Of a DNA stretch of 17,082 bases, positions 8,943-17,082 are shown piece after piece. The notes below the pieces were generated by a model. It was not told the DNA's origin. It searched no databases and worked only from the letters and a program-made list of their open reading frames with translations. The stretch spans positions 1-17,082 of the forward strand of contig NBAY01000183.1 of NCBI GenBank assembly GCA_002794775.1, in the 5' to 3' direction. Both the position numbers and the translations under genes were made by a program. This stretch comes from Porodaedalea pini. Its lineage: Eukaryota > Basidiomycota > Agaricomycetes > Hymenochaetales > Hymenochaetaceae. The number at the start of each line of letters is the position of its first letter. Position 1 is the first letter of the stretch.

Positions 8943-10029
8943 ATGCATTTCACGACCGCCGCCGTCTCTGTGCTCGCTCTTCCCGTCTTTGTTGCTGCCC
9001 AGTACGGTGCACCGCCAGCGGGGGGTGGAGGTGCTAGCCCTGCTTCTACGACCTCTTCGTCGCTCGCATCTGCACCTTCAGCTCCTCCTAGTACCACCGG
9101 ATTTGTGAATGTAAGGTTGAAAATGCTTCCAACCTGTTCAGTTTATTCATCTCCTTTAGGTCGACGTTGCACCCAACGAGACATTCACTTTCAATCCGGC
9201 AAACTTTACAGCCACCAATGGCACAATCGTCACTTTCTTCTTCCCCAAGTATGCCCACGTATTTGGCTGTTTACTATCACAAATAATCTTATTGAAATTT
9301 TCAGCGCGGGCCTGCAACACTCCGTGACCCAGTCATCGTTTGCTGAGCCGTGCACGCCTCTCGCGGCAAACGCGACATCTGGTGCCCCAGCTGGCTTCGA
9401 CTCCAGCTTCCAGGCGGGTGTGCAGTTCTCCATCAATATCACCAACGATCAGATCCGTGAGTATCTCAAATTATCTTAACGTCTGCTGCAGATTAACTAT
9501 CCGCCGCTCACGCTCGCTTGAAAATTTACAGCGATCTGGTTCCACTGCAAAATGCCCCAGCATTGCGGGATGGGTATGGTTGGGTGAGCGAGACAGCGTG
9601 TAAAATTTGGGTTCTAGATTAACGCATCTATCTTCAGTTCCATCAACGCTCCGACTACGGGCTCGAATACTTTCGATGCCTTCAAGGCCGCTGCAGTGGC
9701 TATTGGCGCTAACGAGCCCGTTGTAAGTTCCACAGCATCGTCTTCTGATTTTATCTATTTTCTTAGCACACTGTATCTTCTAGGAGAGCACGGGTCCCGT
9801 CGTACTAGATGGCTTTGGTGCAAGCGCAGCTGCTGCGCCCACAGATACCGCTAGCGTATCAGGCTCGAGCGGCTCAGGCTCAGGTTCTGCATCTGGTATG
9901 GACATATTTCACTTACCCACTTTGATTTCACTACTGAGACTCGTTACTTCAGGCTCTACACACTTTGCTACCGCGTCGGCTGCCACTGCCCTGCTCGGAG
10001 CTGCGGTCGCAATGATTTTCTTTGCTTAA
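8943..10029 (+). CDS. Secreted, probably GPI-anchored serine-rich cupredoxin-like protein
   Basis: Exons are 8943-9110, 9160-9248, 9305-9456, 9532-9583, 9638-9722, 9784-9895 and 9953-10029, all GT-AG and in phase, giving 244 residues. An N-terminal signal peptide (MHFTTAAVSVLALPVFVAAQ) is followed by a Gly/Ala/Ser/Pro/Thr-rich linker (~21-55), one cupredoxin domain (~57-165), a Ser/Gly-rich stalk and a hydrophobic C-terminus ending ATALLGAAVAMIFFA, typical of a GPI-attachment signal. Type 1 copper ligands are all present: H91 (GLQHSVTQ), C142 (WFHCKMPQHCGMGM), H147 and M152, with the phytocyanin-like C-x4-H-x4-M spacing. Fungal extracellular serine-rich cupredoxins are cell-surface proteins of mostly unknown function; electron transfer or copper binding is inference. 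The first ATG at 8928 would add five residues, but 8943 has A at -3 and gives a more typical signal peptide. The gene is intact. Confidence 0.9.
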
Positions 10030-10627
10030 TATTAATCGCTTTTGGCTCTGCATCTCTAAGCCTACTTTTATTTGGACATGCTCATGCTGGAGTAGACTCC
10101 TGTATCTTTCGCCGATGCAATTTCTCTGCCGTCTCGATCGCTGGACACCTTCAATGCTTGGATGTATTGCAGATGCTATTGCTCCGCACCATACATTGTA
10201 GTTGGTTTACTTTGTCTTCCGCTTGACGCCGTCGACGATAGAAGGATTTCAGTGAAAAACTTTCAATGAGTAGGGTAGATATTATTGTCAGAATGTGAGG
10301 TCACAGCGTATATATCTAACTTCAAGAGAGAGCACGCTTTCTGGACATGTAATAGTACTAGTGACCAGAAGATCAAACTGTATGCCTACCGGAGGATTGA
10401 AAGGAGCGTGCGAACTTCGCGAAGCACAGAACCGTGAGGACTGGGGAAACGCTTTGAACTCAGAATACCTTTACTGAATGGCTGTCGGACCAAAACAAGC
10501 GCGAGAAGAGATCGTGTCAGATGGCGCAAGAAGGGTTCGATAATGCTCATACTTCAGAAACAGAATGGTTCAAGTACACTGAGATGGCAGAGGTCATCTC
10601 AACTTGTGCTACCCTTGCACTACTCGG
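10030..10627 (+). other. Intergenic region, cupredoxin 3' side to aminotransferase 5' side
   Basis: About 600 bp with no supported gene. Frames are short and resemble no family. An upstream ATGGCAGAG at 10584, followed by GTCATC, could be a small alternative first exon of the aminotransferase, but no acceptor clearly joins it in phase to the conserved frame. No tRNA B box or other RNA signature was seen. Confidence 0.5.
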
Positions 10628-12370
10628 ATGATTGAGGACTTAGCAGATGAGCTTGGACCTCCTCCTGCCTTCGGGCACCCTATGCTTCAGCATTTTGGCT
10701 TTGAACCTTCTTATATCAATCTTAACAACGGTTTGTGCTGGTGTGCTCTTGCTTATCACGATCCTGACAATCGTGTTTCTTCGAATGCATCATGCAGGCT
10801 CTTACGGCTCCATTCCACTGCCAGTTTCTACAGCCTCCGAGAAAATAGCACGCGATATAGAGCGCAATCCGGATCGTTATATGCGCATCACATTTCCTCC
10901 TTTGTTAAAGGCAGTTCGCGCACAGATCGCTGAACTGATAGGTGCTGACACTGATGACGTTGTTCTCGTTCCAAATACCTCCCATGGATTAAACACCGTT
11001 CTGCGCAATCTGGAGTGGAGCCAAGAAGATGTAATCGTCGGAAGTCAGAACTCCTTTACTTTTTAAAATGTAAGTGATGATTATTACCTTCGACTGACTC
11101 CTGCATTTTTCCAGCTGCTGTAAGCTTCGCCGGCGTGTCTCGGGCAATCCAATATATCACGGACACTTCACCGCATTCTCAACAAGCTACGTTCGCCCTG
11201 AACTTTCCTACCGCCCCCTCCGCTATTTTGGACGGGTTCCGCACGCATCTGAAGAACATAACCCGCAGGCACAGCCGTAAGATCGTCGCCGTCATTGACG
11301 CCATAGTCTCCGTTCCAGGTGCTTTATTGCCATGGAAGGAGATGGTGAGAATCTGCAAAGAAGAGGGTGTAATCAGTGTCATCGACGCTGCCCATTCCTT
11401 AGGACAAGAGGAAGGTATCAATCTGAAGGATGCCAACCCCGATTTTTGGGTTTCGGTGAGTGAGCTTATGACTGGAAGTGGGACATTTATCTCTAATTAT
11501 GTATTCGATTTAGAGTGGTCATAAATGGCTATACACGAGACGAGCATGCGCCGTGTTACATGTCCCGAAGAGGTCTCAGATATTTACTTAGTATCAGAGT
11601 TGAATTTGATGTTGGGCTCAGAAATCAGCACCTCATAAAGTCGACGTTTCCTACGTATTCAAACTACGTTTCACCCGCTGATCCACCTGGCGGGCCTGAA
11701 CCGCCGAATTTTGTCGCTCAATTTCAATGTAAGCTACAATGCTATTGTGATAGAGTTCTCAATAATAAATCGCTGACACTTTCACAAAGGGACAGGCACG
11801 ACTGATCCGGCGCCTTATTTGAGTATCAAGCCTGGTGCATATTCGTTTCGCTCACTGTGTGGCCACGGTCATCTCAGTCATGGTTTTCTTAGCTCTGGAA
11901 TTCCGCCGTTGGCTCGGAGGAGAAAAGAAGATCAACGAGTACTGCCATAATCTAGCTGTAGCCGGTGGCAAGAGGCTCGCGGAAGTGCTTGGAACTCGCG
12001 TCTTGGACGAGGAAGGCGTTTTCACAGCCAACATGGTATTTGTATTCAAAGCGCTGCAAAGATATTCATGACACTTACTGCTTCCATGTATAGGTTGATG
12101 TGGAGCTTCCGGTAGATGCTAGCGGATCCTCTGCTGTAACTTTGCAAATTCAAGAACAGCTTCTAAATGTTTGGAACGTATTCGCCAAATCTTATTACCA
12201 TAATGGCAAGTGGTGGATTCGATGCAGCGTACAGATTTACAACGAAGTATGAAAATATTTGGCTCTCTGATCTCGCAGGAGTACTTGTCTTACTGCTTTT
12301 GTAGATGTCGGACTTCGATAAGTTGGGTGAGGCACTGTCCAGTATATGTAAGACTATCGCAACGGAGTAG
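10628..12370 (+). CDS. Class V aminotransferase family PLP enzyme (isopenicillin N epimerase-like)
   Basis: Exons are 10628-10730, 10798-11043, 11115-11455, 11514-11572, 11622-11728, 11790-11834, 11893-12035, 12094-12246 and 12305-12370, all in phase, for 420 residues. The N-terminal YINLNNGSYGS motif (29-39) and IERNPDRYMR (55-64) are typical of the epimerase-like subgroup of fold-type I PLP enzymes. TSHGLN (95-100) lies at the phosphate-binding turn. D207 and H210 in VIDAAHSLGQ contact the pyridine ring, and K234 in SSGHKWLY is the Schiff-base lysine. R391 in WWIRCSVQIYN fits the substrate-carboxylate arginine. All key residues are present, so an active cytosolic enzyme is likely, but the substrate is unknown and the family also includes cysteine desulfurase-like lyases. 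Two introns begin with GTC rather than GTA/GTG (11044 and 11573); using a stronger GTAAGT at 11070 would leave a TAA in the exon. No beta-lactam genes lie nearby, so a role in antibiotic synthesis is not implied. Confidence 0.9.
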
Positions 12371-12495
12371 TATCAGATCATCAGGATTTTGCATTTCAAG
12401 CATCTTCGTGACTAATACAGTTGAATCGAGACGATCACTGGGTAGCCTATATAGGATAACTCTAGATCAAGGATCTTTCTGTATGCTCTGTCTTA

Positions 12496-12659
12496 CAGTG
12501 CAAATTCAAGTTCTCATCATGCATACACTCGGTTCCCACCCCAAGCCAATGCATTACGGCGGTTATGCAGTATGACATGATTTTTTGGCTGAGATGACCG
12601 TTTTTTCTCCGACAAGATCCTGTGCATTATGAAAGTGTGCATTATGAGAATTTGTACTG
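12496..12659. mobile_element. 164-bp MITE with TA target duplication, Tc1/mariner-pogo style
   Basis: The sequence is flanked by TA on both sides (12494-12495 and 12660-12661). The left end reads CAGTGCAAATTC and, after an extra AAGTTC, TCATCATGCATAC. The right end, reverse-complemented, reads CAGTACAAATTC then TCATAATGCACAC. These ~25-bp imperfect terminal inverted repeats start with CAGT and sit in a TA duplication, as for Tc1/mariner and pogo elements. Near the right end GTGCATTATGA is repeated at 12622-12632 and 12637-12647. There is no coding capacity, so it would be mobilised in trans. It lies about 125 bp after the aminotransferase stop. Confidence 0.7.
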
Positions 12660-12661
12660 TA

Positions 12662-13800
12662 CAGTATGTCCTTTTGTCTGCGGTAAGGAGATGGCCGATG
12701 TCGATCATGGGCTGAGTTCCAAATTTGCGACGCGCGGCGCATAAGTCACGTGTCATTTATTCATGGCAATATTAATATCACTTGAATCTCTTCAACCATC
12801 GTACCAGTTGCTACAGGACCTCTATGCTTCAAGAAGCTTTTATTTTCTGCTATGAATTGTTGTCGATAGCATTCTTACTGATGTGTAAAGAGTTTTACTG
12901 TTGTTCGAAGAAACACACTGTATCCCCTGACATGAGGTCCTGAGGCACAAGAGACTTTCAGCCCAACTCACTCCGAAATTTAGAACTTCTAAATGTCGTT
13001 GATTTGAATCTCACTCATTTTTCTCTAGTAAGACCTTATTACGAGGACTTGAAACCATCCATCTCCCGATGACCTTGCGTTTGTAAGTTGTAACCCTGAT
13101 AGAAAATCTTGCCGACCCAAGCTCACATCATACTAGTACTGCACATATTGACTAGATTGCATAGCATTATTCTTGAACGGAACAGCCTCGCGCTTATTTT
13201 TGGTACTTTTGTTGAGTTCGCTTGTTTATCTGAGTCCACGCTCAAGCTTGTGGTCATTTAGTCGTATCTTATCATGTAGCTTATAATTTGTCAAGTTTCC
13301 TCGTGGCATTTAATTACTAGAGTTTATCCCTAGCTTCCTTAGTGCACTCGGTGTCAGGGTCACTACTAGTAGACGCCCTTAGGACCTTCCTTCCCCTGCA
13401 GTCCACTTCTGACCCTTCCATAGCCACGAATGACAATCGACGGAAAGAGCCCACTCCTCGCGCATTCTTTATGCTTCCGGTGCCGCCTCCCGCTCCGACT
13501 CCTCAGTATGTCTATTGCGCACAGAGCTTAAGTGCCATGAGACAAGTGTTTGAGGGAAAAAAGGCCACATTGCACACTTAGTGTTCGTCATTGAGTTCAG
13601 TTTCTAGGGTGGTGACCGGAGTGCAGGCGCTTTCCTGAGGCATAGGACTCCACAGAGGATTCGCCCATCTTTGATATATTTCATGTACGGCAGTATCAAC
13701 AAAGACGGAACACTCTCTCAATGTTGTTCGTGCACTGAGAAACGAGTCACAGGTCGCCATTCGCAAGATAAAAAGAGTGAGTTTCCGCAGGACTGTGAGC
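12662..13800. other. Gene-poor region between two convergent genes
   Basis: About 1.1 kb between the aminotransferase (plus) and the hydrolase (minus). No gene is supported. A proline-rich plus-strand frame at about 13342-13581 and a minus-strand frame at 13578-13760 (starting MATCDSFLSARTTLRE) are open but match no family I know and have no clear splice partners. CTTGCCGACCCAAGCTCACA at 13108-13127 differs at two positions from the palindrome subterminal motif at 1714-1733. No tRNA or other RNA gene was recognised. Confidence 0.45.
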
Positions 13801-16800
13801 TCAGGACATGTACGACATTGGTTCGTTCCATTTCCATGATGGATCCCAGACTCTTTTGAAGCGCGTATTCAAAAGGGAGTGAGCAATCTTCTTTGACAAA
13901 GGGAAATAAGCGTACCCAGCACCGATCACTCCACCAATACCCAGATGATCCGCTTCCTTCCCAACGATTATCCAGTCAGGTACTGCGATTCCAGTGCGCG
14001 GCACAAAAAGACGTAGAATACGTTCAAGTCCTTCTGAGCTTCTCTCAGTCAATGTAGAGGCTCCGTCAAGGACGACTGCTGCGCCGAGTGGGTTTGTGGG
14101 GTGCGGATGAGTGAAAAGAACGCCGAGTTCATCCGCGCCTAGTAGAGGGCGATCTCGGAATAACCATTGGCCACTCTCGGAGATGCCGAAGTCCGTCTGT
14201 CGGCTAAACTGAGGTAACTGGAGGAGTTTCCGCGAGAATGCATTCTCCTTGCCACTGAGGACAATGAGGTTTCCTCGAAAGCGATGACGTATGCTCTCGA
14301 TCTCTTTCTCCGAATTGGGTTCAAGAAGGCGATGCGCATCCGTATCAAGCACTATCTCACAGTCAATCTTAAGAAAGACGTCGAGCGTGTGCGAGATGCG
14401 GAGTGCTGCCGATAACATACTCAAATAAACGCCAGAGTCTGAGGAAATGATAATCATCAGCGGACCCGGAGTGTCAAGGATGTTCTGCACCCTCCCAGGG
14501 GGCATGGCGAGTGAAGAGGACAGGGCTAAGCTTTCTTGCTGCAAATTTGTTGTACAGTCAGACAACGAGCGCATCACAAATGTGGATGGACAGCCTACAT
14601 GCCAAGTACCGGACTCTGAAACAGAGAATGTTTGCTTTCGGATCTCCTGAGTAGCCTTCGGTAGTCGAATTCCATCAATGATGATTGAGCCACTGATCCA
14701 AGGCGAGCCAGGTGCGACCGAGAATTGGTAGACATTTGTTGTCCTTACGTGCGTACTGTCATCGCGGAATTCGACGTGCAGGCGCGCGAGCCTCAAGCGA
14801 AAGCAGATTAGCTGAGGCGTTGGAGCACACCATCGTAGACGAATGATAAATGCCTACCTCCGGGAACAACTAATGCGTCAATTGTCCAGTCATGAAGGCT
14901 TCCAGAGCGCACAGGATCAGCGACTGTCAAAGTGAACTGCGAGACGTTATTGATCCGCACGCGCGACTCGGCATCGGAATCGAGAGCTCTCTCAAGGAAG
15001 GTCTGCACTTCTGCGCTCTCAAACACGTTCTGGTACCAGTGCGGCTGGCCTTCGTCTCCGTGGAAGCTGGAATTGGAGCGATGAAATGGTCAGCAAAGTT
15101 GTTCTCTGGTATTTGGCAATTCACCATGGAAAAGAAGCACTCACGACACGTTCAGACCCTTTCCCCAAGACTTGATAATAGAGACATATTCCCTTGAATG
15201 CCAGGTCGGTACATTGGTGTCATTACCCCTACAACATATATTCAGTAATTTATCGCGTTCAGAGCTTGGCCCCTTTACCCGTGCACAGCAAGCACCGGTA
15301 CATTGTCCGCTAAGTTTCCCAGGAACAAAGCATTATCATCCGGCATGAACGAGCTCTCAAGCACTGAACGCAGAGCGGGATCTGCGAAGCGCGCGCCTCG
15401 CGCCTCCGTGAGCGGGACATACGTGGCTGGACTTAGGTACCCTGCCGCTGGAAGCGCCGCGTGGGCGCGATCAGGGAAGCGACTCGCAAGGTACCAAGCG
15501 CCTTGTCCGCCATTCGAGTGGCCGACGATCACAGCACGCGAGTCAGGTGAGAAGGCCCATGGTTTCCATTCTGTCCGGCGATGCAGTATATTGTTGAGCG
15601 CTGGGAGCGTCGCCCAAGCTTCGGAAGCGCTCGGACCGTGCCAGTCGAGACCCTACGCGTATGTGAGTGCATCAGGATCTGAGTGAAAATAGATAGGAAG
15701 AGAACCACGAGACTTACCCATTCTGTTCGCCCAGTGGGCATAACAATCCAACTGTACTTCTGACGCGGGACGGCATCCGCCCAGAACGGAGCTGAAATGA
15801 CATCGACGCCCGCGCCATCTAGACACGTTTCAGTTAAGCTTTTGTGGAACAAAAAATACCGTTGGCGAAGCCAGAACTCACGGAGTGCAAGGATAGGGAC
15901 CGAATGGCCTTCGGAGCTAAGAGTTACTGGCGGCTTTGCGAGGAAGTACGTGGGATGAGAGGAGGCAAAGAAAAATGACCCGCGGATGGGATCCCATTTC
16001 GAGGAGTCCCACAGCGACAGATGTATTAAGGAAATCGTGACGGGTATCGACACACTTTGTGGTTTGGGGTTATTGCTGTCTCCTCGGCGTTCCGAAAGGA
16101 CAATATTGAAATAAATCGCATTTGCGTCGTATGCACCTGCCTGCTTGATCGAGATGGGGATGATGCGAGTTTGAGATGGCGCAATAAGCTGATTATAGAG
16201 AATATTCAGAGAGATATTCTGATAAGGCAAAGTCAAAGTCAGAGTGTTAATGTGTGGACCGGTTGAAAAAAGATCAGGTTTACTGTCGGGAATTGCTCGG
16301 GGAGTTCGACATCTTCTACGGCCCACCACCCGTCGACGCTGCGCAGTCCAATACCCAGAGCGTCTCCGAAGGCGAATCCATCCACAAAATCGCAGACAAC
16401 ATCATGCGAGTCTTGTCTGACGACTGTCCCGCGCTTCTCCTCTGCACTGACAGCTACGTTTATTCTAAGCGTCGGCATTTCCTCTCCGGAATCATGCGGG
16501 TCGCCAAAACAACCTTATCTAACGACAGATGATAGCCTTAGTGCCATCATGGGAAGAGAAGAAGGCATGATACCTCGTAGTCACCACTAACGAATAAGTC
16601 GAATATCGTACATTTGTCGGCATGGACTATTCCTGGGAGCTCGAGTGCGCTCGGCGCAGCACGTTGCATGCTATAGATTATTGCCCGAGTGCCATTCTGG
16701 ATGAAACGCTGAAGAGTCTCTAGACAGGATTGTGAAGAAGGATCCTTGGGTTAGTTCGACTAGGATCCTTGGCTTGGCGCATTCCGGGGTTTCCGAGTTT

Positions 16801-17082
16801 TCCGGAGTGGGGGTGGCTGAACGTTGAGCGTTGTACGAAGGACTGCATGATGTTTGCAAAGCAGCCCACCCTTCTGTCCCTCGAATTTTTGACCATCTAA
16901 GTATACACACTCATTCAATATGATAGTAAGGCACGGAATAATAAAATCACAGGACCTGATATCAGGAAATGATACAGCAAGGTTCCCCTTCACGTCAGAC
17001 CGAGCCTTAGGTCCCAAGTTACTTCTGCACTTTCCGAAAAGGAGGACGGCCATGTTCTTCCTGGTTCATGACTATACGGACT
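13801..17082 (-). CDS. Large fungal alpha/beta hydrolase (serine esterase/peptidase-like), 5' end outside window
   Basis: From an internal ATG at 16478 the exons are 16478-16284, 16218-15882, 15818-15718, 15652-15279, 15228-15145, 15066-14871 and 14811-13801, all in phase, for 765 residues. The catalytic triad is clear: nucleophile S257 in VGHSNGGQGAW, D339 in HGGNDTNVP and H373 in GQPHWYQNVF; HGAGVD (178-183) fits the oxyanion region. A ~390-residue C-terminal domain follows, a two-domain layout I associate with an uncharacterised basidiomycete hydrolase family; substrate unknown. Coding homology continues upstream of 16478 to the window edge (FPDIR, EGWAALQ, ILVELTQGSFF, SGDYE), with introns 16519-16573 and 16897-16955. 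That part needs several one-base frame changes, so the gene is either damaged at its 5' end or contains sequence errors there. The last intron (14812-14870) has a weak GTTGTT donor chosen by phase; a nearby GTAGGC donor is out of frame. Confidence 0.82.

Noticed and set aside
11515..11640. Apparent breakage of the aminotransferase (stop codons after the DFWVS segment)
   Set aside because: Introns at 11456-11513 and 11573-11621 restore the frame and the SSGHKWLY lysine motif, so the gene is intact.
13108..13127. CTTGCCGACCCAAGCTCACA, 18 of 20 identical to the palindrome subterminal motif at 1714-1733
   Set aside because: A two-mismatch 20-mer is expected by chance roughly once in a window this size, and similarity does not extend to either side.
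13578..13760. Minus-strand frame beginning MATCDSFLSARTTLRE just after the hydrolase stop
   Set aside because: Could be a short gene or hydrolase 3' UTR; no domain, no clear splice partners and no upstream promoter signal distinguish it.
16219..16283. Apparent frameshift between the PEQFPT and NISLNILYNQ segments of the hydrolase
   Set aside because: A 65-bp GTAAAC...ATCAG intron with a CTGAC branch-like site joins them in phase.
1..17082. tRNA, rRNA, CRISPR or bacterial-type operon signals
   Set aside because: No B-box-like tRNA core, no rRNA similarity and no regularly spaced direct repeats were found; the gene structure is eukaryotic throughout.

Overview
The window looks like nuclear DNA from a filamentous basidiomycete, most likely a mushroom-forming Agaricomycete. 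All protein genes are split by many short GT-AG introns (about 46-78 bp) with compact exons. The gene families fit as well: a GPI-type serine-rich cupredoxin, a class V aminotransferase of the isopenicillin N epimerase-like group, a large fungal alpha/beta hydrolase, and a repeat-associated protein family common in Agaricomycetes. The organism call is inference from gene structure and family recognition; no rRNA or species marker is present.

Layout. Positions 1-1783 form one giant, nearly perfect palindrome: two arms of about 866 bp around a 51-nt spacer, with no convincing gene inside. Positions 2032-5222 (minus) hold a transposase-like gene of 1,046 codons with one 50-bp intron; it is closed by four in-frame stops, all TGA, with no frameshift. 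Positions 5223-5902 hold an AT-rich hairpin and the promoter of the next gene, including two ACGCGT boxes. Positions 5903-7773 (plus) encode the small, non-catalytic B subunit of DNA polymerase delta (POLD2) in six exons. Positions 7774-8942 hold at most one doubtful small gene and a promoter. Positions 8943-10029 (plus) encode a secreted, probably GPI-anchored blue-copper-like protein in seven exons. Positions 10628-12370 (plus) encode a PLP-dependent class V aminotransferase in nine exons. Positions 12496-12659 hold a 164-bp TA-flanked MITE of Tc1/mariner-pogo style. Positions 13801-17082 (minus, 5' end off the window) encode a large alpha/beta hydrolase with a complete Ser-Asp-His triad; its N-terminal coding region carries several apparent one-base indels.

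The genes are not an operon or a recognisable biosynthetic cluster. The window reads as ordinary housekeeping and secretory genes (right-hand three quarters) beside a repeat-rich segment (first 5.2 kb). The points most worth a second look are the giant palindrome and its 16-bp terminal match in the POLD2 promoter, the TGA-only decay of the transposase-like gene, the tandem cell-cycle boxes before POLD2, the small TA-flanked element, and the cluster of frame disruptions in the hydrolase. I did not find a clearly new biological system. The closest candidate is the poorly named coiled-coil plus RNase H-like repeat protein together with the foldback element beside it.
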